Below are positions 33,653-44,148 of a stretch of DNA of 64,000 nt, piece after piece. Source of the DNA: Nelumbo lutea. Lineage: Eukaryota; Streptophyta; Magnoliopsida; Proteales; Nelumbonaceae. Location: the NCBI GenBank assembly GCA_022828595.1, contig JAKGHH010000005.1, forward strand, positions 29,772,193 through 29,836,192, read 5' to 3'. Made by a program: the position numbers and the translations under genes. Positions within the stretch are counted from its first letter, which is position 1. The number at the start of each line of letters is the position of its first letter. Below the pieces are notes generated by a model. The model had not been told where the DNA came from and did not search any database. It saw only the letters and a list, made by a program, of their open reading frames with translations.

Positions 33653-34918
33653 GGCGGCTGTTTGACATCGATGCCGTTTCCTGGAGCAACGGTGCCACAT
33701 CAGCCCCACGGTTGAAAAAATAGTATTACAGGAAATGGGGCTCTTGTTTGGAGACGTTTTTTCAAAGAAAACGGTGCTCCAAGCACACCTCGAAAATCAG
33801 TAAGTCATGGTTTGGAGCAACGTTAGATTTAGTGTTTCCTAGAGCTGTACTCGTTGCCAACAGGGCACTAAAGTGGCAGTGACGTGGCACCCGATGTGTT
33901 ATTATTATCAATAATGTTTCTTATCTGCTTTAAACGAACACTAAACTCTCTTCTTCATTTTTTCATCCGTTGGAGTTGGAGGTCTAGTGCAAGCAGTCAC
34001 CGGAGGTTTATCCGCGCAGCCAGTCAGTCGTTGGAGTTGGAGGTCGAGTGCAAGGAGTCACCCGAGGTTTATCCGCATAGCAAGTCACCTGAGTGCAAGC
34101 AGTCAGTCGTTGAAGTTGGAGGTCGAGTGCAAGTAGTCACCAGAGGTCACCTGTAGTCTCCTTCTTTCAGTCACCGTCCGTTCGGTCTTCGGAGATACCA
34201 GGTCTGTATTCTTCAAGCATTCTGAGTTTTTTTTTTTTTTTCTGTTCTTTGGTCAAATAGTGTGATGTTTGCTCTGTTTACCGTTTTCTTCAAGCATTCT
34301 GTTCTTTTTTGTTTTGGTCGAATAGTATGATATTTACTCTGTTTTGATCGCTGGAGATACCAGTCTCAGTTTTGAACAGAGGATGTGGAACTGTTAAAAC
34401 CTTCATACCCCAAATGCTCATCCAAACAGTGGGTTGGTCTTCTCCCAGGTTAAAACCTGAATTCTGGATGCATGTTCTCACATCCCCAGAATTCTGCAAC
34501 AATTTGAATCCCTCGAGAGGTTTTGTTATAATTCAATCAATGGCCACCAGGAGGTTTAACTATATATTGTAACAAGAACTGCACCGAGTTATGGGCAGCT
34601 CCTGTTTTTAGTTAAAAAACATAAGACTCAACGTCTCACTTTCAGGAGATGACATGTGCCCACTGCTCAATAGCAACTCAGATATGAAATAGGGATTTAC
34701 ATAGTAGAAGCACCGGATAATAGGCACCGGTGCAGAAAACATTTTCTGGAGCATTTATACCAAACAGAAAAGTGGCTGTTGCTCCATAAAACGTCATATC
34801 TGACAGTAATGTTTTCCAACAAAAAAAAAGGCACAATTTTCTAAAAAAACGATGCTTCAAGCCATATATCAGCAGCAGAAAACGGTGCTGCAATTGCAGC
34901 ATCTATGCCAAACATATA
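33653..34918. mobile_element. TIR element with subterminal repeats (class uncertain)
   Basis: TGTTTGACATCGATGC at the left (33660) matches the inverse of the right end, TGTTTGGCATAGATGC (34897-34912). Both arms carry GGAGCAAC/GTTGCTCC and AAACGGTGCT words. Inside, 33972-34150 is a tandem repeat of about 60-65 bp around GTTGGAGTTGGAGGTCGAGT in three copies, followed by a duplicated 'cttcaagcattctg' segment (34212 and 34291). No target duplication was resolved, so it could be hAT, PIF or MULE. Confidence 0.45.
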
Positions 34919-35714
34919 CTAGATTTACCAGCGTACCTTATTTAGGAGAGAATCACCCCTTCTCAAGTCCCAACAACGCAATCAACACTCGAGAGAATCA
35001 CCCCTTCAATCTCTCTACCCTGGCTTGCAGAGTTCCAGCCCAGTACTCACTGAATAATGAATAGAAAAAATTATTTAGGAGACACTTCTCATAGATAAAG
35101 CAAATGGATTGTCTACACCATTACACTCAATTAGGATCCAAATGGGTGGATCATCATCTGGTCTGAATTTGAATTCAACCATATTTTGCTATATTTGGAT
35201 ACTCCGTTAGATTTTTTGATCGGATAATAGGATCCTATTAAAAATTGGATCAAATCCAGATCACCTCCTATCTAGAGGTGTAAATTGGGTCGGGCCGTCC
35301 GTGGCCCAGCATGATTTTGGAACGGCCTGAAATGGCAAGACACGAAGACCCACGGGTCATGCCAGGCCCAGCACGAAGGTCCATACCGTGTTCGGCCAGG
35401 GGTTCGAGGCCCATGGGCCAGCACGGCCCGTGGGGCCCATAGTGGACCGCGCTCAGCCCGCCCGGAATATAGTCGTTGCCCCCTCCCCCCAAAGGGCCCC
35501 AACAGCTATAAACAGCCATATTAGGGGGATATTTGTGTATTTTGCTTATGGGGGTTGAAAAAATGACATAAATTCCCCCCTACAACTATATAACAACTAG
35601 TTTAAGGGGGCATTTTGGGTAAAGTTATAAGTAACTTTACAATGACCAAAGTACCCCTCCCAACAACTAAATAACAAATAGTTTTTCGGGTATTTTGGGC
35701 AATTGAATTATGTT

Positions 35715-35815
35715 CAATTCCTATAAATAGCCCTATCCTCCACCATTCTTATCACACCAATTCAACAATTTTCTTAATCTCTTCTCTCTCTCTCTCTCAT
35801 ACTCATACATTCTTA
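35715..35815 (+). promoter_or_regulatory. Promoter region of the hAT transposase
   Basis: CCTATAAATAGCCC (35720-35733) is a good plant TATA box, followed 25-40 bp later by CACCAATTCAACAA-like initiator context and a (TC)n leader (35782-35797). This upstream layout is typical of hAT transposase genes. Confidence 0.6.
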
Positions 35816-36060
35816 ATTCTCTGCAATATGAGTAATTCTGATTAGATGATTGTCTGATTTTGCATTCTCCAATTCTCAAGTCTCAACTTTATTGAAGTTT
35901 TGACTTTCAACAAGAAGACTTTCTCAACCAGCTCAAGTATCTCAATTTGGGAGGCTTGGATGTTGAAAGGATTCAACCGTTGAAATCAAGTTGGGATTTT
36001 GAACCAACAATCCGGGTAAGTTGAATTAGATTATTTTTTATCTTTTTAGAATTAAAAAAA

Positions 36061-38072
36061 ATGGTCGGCTCTTCTAAAAACCGATTCCCCAACATGTTCA
36101 CCATGGATGATATTCAATCATATCATGATAGTGTTAGCACTGGTGCGATTGATGTCGATGGAAGTGGAACTTTCACCCCTGGTACTGATACTAAGGGAAA
36201 AATGAGGGCTTCTAAGCTGAGTAGCCCAGTTTAGAAAATTTTCAAAGTAGAGGATATTGAGAGGAAGGGAAAAATGACCATTTGCCAAAAATGTAGGAAA
36301 GACTTTAGTTATTGTAGCAAGGGTGGTACGGGTCATTTGAGAAGCTCACACATGAGCGAGAGGAAGATGAAGTGAGAGAAACAACCCAAACACAGATTGG
36401 GAGAGGGACTAGTTTTGGTACTTTTAAATATTCACAAGAAAAAATGAGACAAGAACTTGCTAAGTATATTGTACATGCAGAACAACAATTTATATTAGCT
36501 AAAGATCCAAAGCTAGAAAAATGGTTGCATAGTTTTGTAAACCCACAATATAAAAAGTTTCTAGGAATACTATAAGAACTTGTGCTTTAAAAATTTTTAT
36601 TTATATAAACAAAATTTAATTTCTTTGTTAGCAAATCTTAATTCTAAAGTTGCAATTACTTCGGATGTTTGGACATCCAAATTTAATATTAGTTATATTT
36701 GTGTTATCGGCCATTTCATTGATGAAAATTGGATTTTGAATAAAAGAATTTGAAGTTTTACTAGGCTTGAATAAATACCTTGCATTCTTATGGAATAGAA
36801 AATAAAATTCTATTAGTTTTGATAATGCCAGCAATTATAATTCTGCAATAAATATTTTAAAATCTTAATTAAGACCATGCTTAAATAGTAAATTATTTCA
36901 TATTGGATGTGCATGTCACATCTTAAATTTATGTATTCAAGATGTTTTGAATATTATTTCTACTCATATTTCAAAAATTAGAAATTGTATTATATATATA
37001 AAAGGTTTAGGGCAAGAAAACAAGAATTTAAATATTTATGTCAAAGTTATGGTTTAAAATATAAACATTTTATATTAGATGTAAAATATAGGTGGAATTC
37101 TACCTATGCTATGTTAGAAAGTTGTATATCTCATAAACAAATTCTTTTTTATTTTTATAATTCAAAAATGCCTAATGATATGATATTTGAGGAAGATTGG
37201 GAAATGACAGCCTATATAAGAGATTTTTTAAAACATTTTTATGATGCAACTAATGAATTATCTGAAATTTATTATCCAACTAGTTATAATTTACCTTATC
37301 AATTAATGGTAATTAGTGATTGTTTTGCAAAATATAGAAATAATCCACAATTTCAATGTATTGTTGAAATTATGGAAAATAAATTTAAAAAATATTGGAA
37401 GAACATTTCTCCCCTTTATTGTTTAGCTACAATATTATACCCTAGGATTAGAAAATATGGTTTAGATATTTTACTTGAATCATATTGTGAAAATATGAAT
37501 ATTGACATAGGAAATAAAAAAGAAGAAATTAATAATTTATTATTTGAAATGTATAGTTTGTATGAATCTGAAGTTGTAGGAAATATTCCTATAACTTGTT
37601 CATCATCTTCTTCTTCTACTTCTGACCTTGAGCCCAGTAGTAGAAGAGAAAATTTTTTTATTTAATAAGTAAAATGCATAAATCTACTAGTTCTATAACA
37701 AGTTCATTTACTGAACTTAATTTTCATTTACAAGCAAATTTTTCTAATTTAGGTGAAGTATCAAGTAATTTTGATATTTTAGCTTGGTAGAGTGAACATT
37801 CTAAAAATTGTCCGGTTCTCGTTGCCATGGCACGTGATTTATTAACCCCTACAATGTCTACAGTTCCATTGGAGTCTTGTTTTAGTACAGGTACCAAGGT
37901 GTTGGATGACAAAAAGAGCTGCATGAACGATGAGAGCATAGAGATGTGCATCTGCTTCAAGGATTGGCTAGATGCACAAGGGAGGGCATTATACTACACC
38001 GGACATTTCACCCAAAGCATTCATGAATTTGACTACTTGTATAGAATTTTTCATTTTTTCAAATTATTGTAA
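36061..38072 (+). pseudogene. hAT transposase (BED-type zinc finger, RNase H-like, C-terminal dimerisation)
   Basis: It starts at ATG 36061 (MVGSSKNRFPNMFTMDD). After a nonsense codon (tag where Trp is expected, 36232) comes the BED zinc finger CQKCRKDF...HLRSSH (36270-36352). The RNase H-like core begins with VAITSDVWTSKFNISYICVI (36650-36710) and CACHILNLCIQDVL (36912-36953, frame-shifted). A long open segment at 36985-37665 (226 codons) covers the helical insertion and DUF4413-like part (RWNSTYAML, WEMTAYIRDFLKHFYDAT, KFKKYWKNISPLYCLATIL). The hAT dimerisation domain is at 37770-37975 (NFDILAW-stop-SEHSKNCPV, MARDLLTPTMSTVPLESCFS, then MCICFKDWLDAQGR). Several stops and frameshifts make it non-functional. 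The order and spacing match plant hAT (RICESLEEPER-like) transposases. Confidence 0.9.
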
Positions 38073-38781
38073 ATTTTTTTATTTTATTTACTTTATTTAA
38101 TATATTTTTTAATTTTTTAACAATGTAATTTTGTATTCTCAATTTTTAACCATATTGTATTTTTATATTTTATTAATTTATTCCATTTTCATATTTCATT
38201 CATCTAAGTATGCAATGATCCAATCATTGTATTTGTAATTCACTAATTTGTACCATTCAAATTTAAATGAAATAAAATTCTTATTTTTCTTCCAATTTGT
38301 TATGCCATCATTCTTATTTCAATTTGGTTAAGTATTTTTTTTTCATTTATGTGTTAAATAACTTAGATTTCTCATTTCTTAATTTTTTAAATAGTTCCCA
38401 ATTCCCAAAGTTCAAAAGAAAGTTAAATATTTTAGTTTTACAATTTTACTTAGAAAAGGAATCAACATTTTCAAAAAAAAACAAAAAAAATATAAAAAAA
38501 CTGTGCAGCCCGATTCAGCCCAGGCCCAAGGCCCGCCCTGTGGCCCAGCCCGGCACGACCCAAGCCCACGTCACTGCCTACAGCCCGGTCCGGCCTAGGC
38601 TCGCATGTCGACACGGCACAACATGGGCCCGCCTGGGCCGTCGGCCGCCAGCCGTGTCGGGCCGACCCCCAAAATTTCCACGGGGAAGATGGCACAACCC
38701 GTGGTGGCCCATGGGCCAGCACAGCATGGCCCGCCTTTAGGCCGGACCGCCCAGCCTGGCATGGCCCACTTTACACCTCTA

Positions 38782-39407
38782 CCCCTATCCGATGTGGTCC
38801 ATATGTTTATATTGCATTTTGTAATTTTTACATTATTTGTTTTTTTTTTTACAAAAAGATATGTACATATACGATGAAAAATAGTACTTGTGTTTTTTTG
38901 TTTTTCTTTATATAGACTGTTATGTTTTTTTCGTTTTAATAAATTGTTAATTTTACAGAAATTAAATGGGATCAAAACAGATTCAAATATCCGATATCAA
39001 TAATGGATTCGAATTCTAATTGAACTTTGTGAGATCTGATCTTTGGTTCGAATCAGATGTAAGATTTATTATTGGATTGGATTTGGATTACCCCAATTCA
39101 AATCCAATCCGATCAATTTGTATCCCTACACTCAAACCACATTTTGCCTTTTGCATTCATCTTTATCATCCATATGCAATTACAAGATGACTGTCAGATG
39201 CTGGTATTTACCTATGATGGAGCTTAGGAAAGCATAACCACGTCACCCATATTTACAAAATCTATACTATGTTCTAAAATGCAATATGAGGCTATTTAAT
39301 CTCACCTACAATCTATTAGTTAATATGCCATGGGCACCTTTTTAAACTAACACGGGTCTAGTCTTATACTTAAATAGGAAAGTAAGAAACACATGGTTTA
39401 TTTTTGG

Positions 39408-39411
<4 letters not shown>
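38782..39411. other. Host side of two insertions (LTR-like unit, copy 1)
   Basis: AT-rich sequence with 'ttggattggatttggattaccccaattc' words at 39070-39110 and the block CATCCATATGCAATTA (39168), which aligns with 43363 in copy 2. No gene. It ends at 39411 where the Helitron begins. Confidence 0.45.

Positions 39412-39496
<85 letters not shown>
39412..39496. repeat. (TC)n(TA)n microsatellite at the Helitron 5' end
   Basis: About 23 TC units, a short TTTA interruption, then about 18 TA units. It occupies the first 85 bp of the Helitron. Confidence 0.97.
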
Positions 39497-39501
<5 letters not shown>

Positions 39502-40020
39502 CAAAGCGGTCAAGAATTTTTTTCCTTTCTTGAATTTTTTATTTTTTTTATTCCATATCATTTTTAAAACAACCAATGAGATGCACTTTCCCAATAATCT
39601 AAATAATTTCTTCTCCTAAATTACTCCTAAACTACCTCCCCCACTTTCACCAAAATTATCTCTAATTCATATTTATTTTCTAAATTATTTCTAATTCCTA
39701 TTTATCTCCAAAATTACCTCTAATTTAGTAGAGAGTTTCTCTCCTAAATTATCTCTAATTCCTATTTATCCTCTCCCCTACTTTTTATCTATATCTATCT
39801 GAAGAAACTTTGGACTAAAAAAATCAAGAATTATTTAAATATTCTAACGAAATTATATTATAACCTTAAAATATTTATTGAAAACACAAAAAATAATTTT
39901 ATATTTTTACAAAATATATCACAAAATTATGTACTAAAATTTTAAATTACATTGTTCCGTATTATCATTTTAAATAACTTAAATGCTTTCCGGATTATCA
40001 ATTTAAATAACTAAATATTT

Positions 40021-40413
40021 ATCATAACTATATTTTAAATAGTTAAAATAACGAAATTATGTAATAAATTTAAAAAATTTCTTCAAAGTAGAAAAATAAT
40101 TATAACATAATATTAAAATTAATAATAATTTAATATATTACAAATGTAATAATGAAATTATGTAATAATAGTATAAATTATGATTTTATGGATAATTAAA
40201 TTCAATAAATAATTAATATTTTAAATTTTAAATATTTTACATATTATTTAAGTTTTTAAATAACTAAATATTTAAAATAATAAAATATTTAACATAACTA
40301 GAATTTAAATAATTAAAATAAATAAATTATGTAATAAATTTTAAAAAAAATCTAAAAAATAGAAAAATAATTATAACATAATATTGAAATTAATAATAAT
40401 TTAATATTCTTCC
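40021..40413. repeat. Direct repeat of about 120 bp inside the Helitron
   Basis: 'aaataattataacataatatt' and its flanks occur at about 40025-40135 and 40293-40410, about 272 bp apart, with roughly 90% similarity by eye. Confidence 0.7.
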
Positions 40414-41347
40414 ATAATAGTGTAAATGATTAATTTCACTTATATCAAATAATAATTCAAGAAAGTAACTTTCAAAAAATAATATTTATTAGTTATAATT
40501 TTAAACTCTTAATCTGTAGTTATTATATAATTGTATATACTAAAATTAATATTTATTGTCTTTTGTGATAAATGTATTTTAAATGATTATGTATAAATTT
40601 ATGTTGTTTTGTTATTTAACAGAAAGCTTTCAATAATTATTGGATATTAAATTACTACTATTGAAATTTTAAAATTTAATTTATTGTACTTATTGTATTT
40701 TTCTAATAAGTTATTGATTAATATTTATTAGAGATTGAACTATTATTTGAGATTATACTATTTATTGACTAAGTTAATATATTTTTAGTACTTATTGTAT
40801 TTTTGTAATTTCTATAATTATTATATTTTTCATTATAAATATATTTTTAATAATAGAGTATTTTTTCTATAAATTTTTAATAATTATTGGAGATTAAACT
40901 ATTGTTATTTATCAGAGATATGACTATTAATTTAGCTAAAATTATGAGTGTTCATGAATCAGTTCGGTTCTGTCGTAGGCTAATTGGCTAACCAAATTGA
41001 CTTGGTCAGTTTAAGGAGTTGGTTAGTTGAATCAAGTTGTATCAATTTACAAATGGCCAAAGTGAAACTGAACCAACTTGGTCGAATTTGGAAATTTTTT
41101 AACCAAAGCCAACCTAAAATACTAGAAAACCGACCAACTCGGGTCGAGTTAATCAGGTTGGTCAATTTCATTAGTTTGATAAATAAACCTAACTGAAATT
41201 AATTATTGTTATTTTTGTATTATAAAAATTTTATTAAAAATAGTATATAAAATATGAAAAATTATTAATTTTTTAAAAAGTTGAAAATATAAAACAATTG
41301 TATACCCCTATGTGTTTCTATTAGGGTCATTTATTAGAACACACTTT

Positions 41348-41659
41348 TAGGGAAGGCAATTTTCCTAATCCCTGACGGGGACCCAACTTCCCCGACCCGT
41401 TGAGGCTAGAGATAGGGATTGTTTTGGCGGGGCAAGATATATATATATATTATGAAAACATATTTTAAACATTATATATAATTTAAAATTTTTATTTATT
41501 TTAAATAATTTTATTTAAAAAAATACTATTATCTAAAAAACATTTTAGGGATTCGTGTCCCCACGGGAAACCCATCCCCGTCGGGGATCAGGGATGGGGT
41601 TAATTTTAGAATCGGGGTCGAAGACGAGGAATGTGATCCCCGCCCCGTTGCCATTCCTA
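41348..41659. mobile_element. hAT-like MITE of the TAGGGATGGCAA family, copy 1
   Basis: The ends are TAGGGAAGGCAA and (inverted) TAGGAATGGCAA. The target duplications are CACACTTT (41340-41347) and CACACCTT (41660-41667), 7 of 8. The related Helitron fragment at 1-1145 has an uninterrupted sequence at this place (CTAGAAC...CTTATAG on the reverse strand, positions 30-46). It is 312 bp with subterminal CGGGGA/TCCCCG words. A second copy is at 56395-56948. Confidence 0.88.
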
Positions 41660-42107
41660 CACACCTTATAGTTTTACATATTTACTTAAACCTACCTTAT
41701 TGATTTCATTTTACTAAAACATCCCATATATTTTACAACTTATTTACTTAAACAACCTTTCATTAAGTAGTGTTTGTTTTTTCATTAAGCCCATGATTTT
41801 TTATTCCAAAAATACCCTTAACACTTTTTTTGTATAACAAGTAGAGTGTTTGCTCGTGTCTTATTAAGGGCAAAAATGGTATTTTTATTTTTATTTTCTT
41901 TTGATTAAATTTATTTAAATGAACATTAGGGTCAACACTATCATTTTCCACTGTCATCTAATGGAAGATTGATTAAATCCATTGCGAATTATAAGTGTTG
42001 TTTTAGTAAAATGCTAACTATAGGGTAGATTTTAGTAAATCCATGAAACTATAAGGAGTATTTTATTATATGACCCTTTCTATTATTTAGCTTTCTCTTA
42101 TTAAATC

Positions 42108-42124
42108 CTGTGCATCGCACGGGT
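42108..42124 (+). other. Helitron 3' terminal hairpin
   Basis: A 7-bp stem CCTGTGC/GCACGGG (one G-T pair) around a 3-nt loop, 5 nt upstream of the terminal CTAG. This is the Helitron termination signal. Confidence 0.85.
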
Positions 42125-42423
42125 CCTCGCTAGTTCTAATTATATTTCTCATTTTTCACATCAGCTGATTCAGCAAGTCACCTTGATGAATCACTCAAAA
42201 ATCAGTTCCGTAAGGAATTGGCGACTCTTGCTTTTCATGTTCGGGGACAACGTTATTCCAAGCTGAGGATTTAAAAGTTTAAAAAAATCATGTAATTAGC
42301 ATTATAAAGAGAAAATGCATTTCACTAAAGAAATCACAATAATTATCCAAATGCCAAACATCATCTAACATTGTATAAATCAAAGCCTAAACAGGGTTGG
42401 TCGACATACATACATACATACAT

Positions 42424-43870
42424 ATATATATATATATAAACATGTCACACATCCACGTCCAACCTGGTTTTGTTTTTGATCATTTTATCAACACAAACCA
42501 ACAAAATATGAATATGGTAAAGGTCAGATCTTGGTTTTATTAATTAGCTCCATTCAATGCATTGTTAAAATTGCCCTATAGTTGTTAATTAGTGAAATAG
42601 TTTACGAAAAATTTTATCAACCATGATTTTCAAAACTGGACCGGACCGGATGGTCGGACCAGAAAAATTAGGAACCATTTAGGTGATTGGTTTCATTTTT
42701 TCCAAAAATTGGATTTTTCCCCAAAACCGTTGATTTTGGTCAGCAAACCGCTGAACCGGGCGATTAACCGTCGGTTTTGACTGTTTTTTTATTTTTTGTC
42801 AAAATAGGCCGAGTGTTCGATTTGAACAATCGAACTGTATGACCCGGTAACCGGACCCCTGACCGGTTTGGTCATCGGGTCGGTTTTAAAAACCATGCTA
42901 TGAACTAATAGGAAAGGGAATAATAAATTAACAACAAAATAGGAAGGAAAAAGAAACACAAAAAATTTATATGGTTCAGCATAGTAGCTTACATCCATGG
43001 GAAGAGATATAGCTGACTTCTCTACAGTTTCACAACAAAATGTATGTCTATTTATGTTTTATATATATAAGAGAGAGTTTAGATTTGTGAACGTACCTCT
43101 GTTGTCTTCTCTTAAGTCTTAACAACGCATTCAACACTTCCAATAAAATCACCAATCTATCAAGGGCCTTGGCTACCAGACTTCTATCGCAATGCGCACT
43201 GAATAGAAAATGTTGTATCAAGAATTCAACATCAAGAGACTCCACGGTGGTAAAGCAATTGGGCTATCATTCTCGATCTCCTCCTTTCTTTATTATATCC
43301 ACCAATCCATGAGATCTACATATATACTTAGTACGCACTCAACCACCTTGTTCGTATGGTACTTCATCATTCATATGCAATTAATTGAGGACCGTCAGGT
43401 ACTAATCCAATGGTATCTACCCATGTTTAAGGAATCTTAATTATATGACAAGAGCAGGAAAGCAAGAGTCATACTGTGAATTTTTCATTTCATTCAAAGC
43501 AAAGTGAAGGCAAAGAATCTTCTTTTCATTTAAGCATGAAAAAGTGTCCAATTTAATTATTTTCTTGTGGTCGTAGTCAAAAAAAAAAAAAAAGTCTTGA
43601 AAGTTCTAATTTTATCTCCAAAGAAATTCCAATGTATTACTTTTATTCCGGAAAAATGAAAGCAAAGAATCCAATAGGACACAAAAGAGGCAAATTCTAA
43701 TAGTATTTTTTATTTTGTCACATCAGCTGATTCAGCAAATTACATTGAGAAATCACTCAAAAAGATCAGTAGAGTAGAGGGATCAGCCTCTCACTCTCGT
43801 TTTTAATGTTCAGGAAAGACTTTTCAAGCGGAAGAGATTTTTAATTGGAATTACATATCCATCCTAATCT
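42424..43870. repeat. LTR-like unit, copy 2
   Basis: The largely continuous copy of the unit whose other copy is scattered over 31820-42300. It has one insertion of its own (42622-42897) and preserves the empty site for the Helitron at 43694/43695. It is AT-rich and non-coding. The tandem arrangement could be two LTRs of one element or two independent copies. Confidence 0.6.
42622..42897. mobile_element. MITE of the TTTTCAAAACTGGACCGG type
   Basis: Ends CATGATTTTCAAAACTGG and (inverted) CATGGTTTTTAAAACCG. Flanks TTATCAAC (42614-42621) and CTATGAAC (42898-42905) agree at 6 of 8. Copy 1 of the host unit reads ACTCTATAAATCAATAG at the matching place (about 31960) without the insertion. The interior holds GGTTTTGAC/GGTCATC words in both directions. 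Related relics are at 45708, 55774 and possibly 28020. Confidence 0.7.
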
Positions 43871-44148
43871 ATATTATATAGAGGAAAGAGAGAGGAAAAG
43901 AGTCCTCTCACCTCAATGCTAACATCAATCTTCTCCCCCCATTGCTTAAGTGTGGTTATTTATTATTAAAAATATAAGTCACAATAAAAAAAACTCTCAA
44001 GTTTTAGCTTTCTTTAATAATATTTATCACTACTCTCTCTAATAAAATCATTTTTAAGCTGCAAGTACAATTGATTTTCACCATGGATGACAAGGCCATG
44101 CCTCCTTGTTTTTTGAAAAGTTTTGAATATACAGTGAAGTGGCTTTAA
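43871..44148. other. AT-rich spacer
   Basis: No gene or element boundary seen; short. Confidence 0.3.

Larger units (their letters stand above)
35273..38781 (+). mobile_element. hAT transposon with intact ends
   Basis: A 3509-bp element with a 12-bp perfect terminal inverted repeat, TAGAGGTGTAAA, and target duplications CTCCTATC (35265-35272) and CCCCTATC (38782-38789), 7 of 8 matching. Subterminal regions (35280-35470 and 38505-38775) are GC-rich and full of GGCCCA/TGGGCC/GGCACGACC words in both orientations, the expected transposase-binding repeats. Between them lie a TATA promoter, a CT-rich leader and a decayed BED-finger hAT transposase on the plus strand. The structure is complete but the gene is broken, so it could only have moved by help from another element. 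The 489-bp MITE at 32244 shares its ends and may be a derivative. Confidence 0.93.
39412..42133 (+). mobile_element. Non-autonomous Helitron
   Basis: It begins with TC (TCTCTCTC..., 39412) after host A and ends with CTAG (42130-42133) before host T, the A^T insertion rule. Just before the end is the Helitron hairpin CCTGTGC-ATC-GCACGGG (42108-42124), six bases ahead of CTAG. There is no target duplication, as expected. A paralogous empty site exists: GGCAAA|TTCTAAT at 43694/43695 in copy 2 of the LTR-like unit. The element is 2722 bp with no Rep/helicase coding. It contains a 312-bp nested hAT-like MITE, an internal direct repeat and an expanded microsatellite at its 5' end. Confidence 0.85.
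31820..42300. repeat. LTR-like unit, copy 1, broken into pieces by five insertions
   Basis: Blocks at 31826-32243, 33078-33652 (partly), 34919-35272, 38782-39411 and 42134-42300 line up in the same order with the unit at 42424-43870. Shared landmarks: TTTTATCAACACAAACCAAC (31848 and 42483), ATTTATGTGGTCCAGC against ATTTATATGGTTCAGC, CAACAACGCAATCAACAC against TTAACAACGCATTCAACAC, CATCCATATGCAATTA against CATTCATATGCAATTA, and CACATCAGCTGATTCAGCAA (42158 and 43720). The 'ttatgtggttcRgc' phrase is common in plant LTRs. Strand and superfamily are not determined. Confidence 0.65.

Noticed and set aside
36985..37665. 226-codon open frame as a possible host gene
   Set aside because: It is the middle of the hAT transposase (WNSTYAML, KFKKYWKNISPLYCLATIL) and lies between transposon ends with a target duplication.
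38471..38975. Overlapping GC-rich ORFs on both strands (38471-38975)
   Set aside because: They are translations of the hAT subterminal repeats (GGCCCA/TGGGCC words), with biased composition and no domain.
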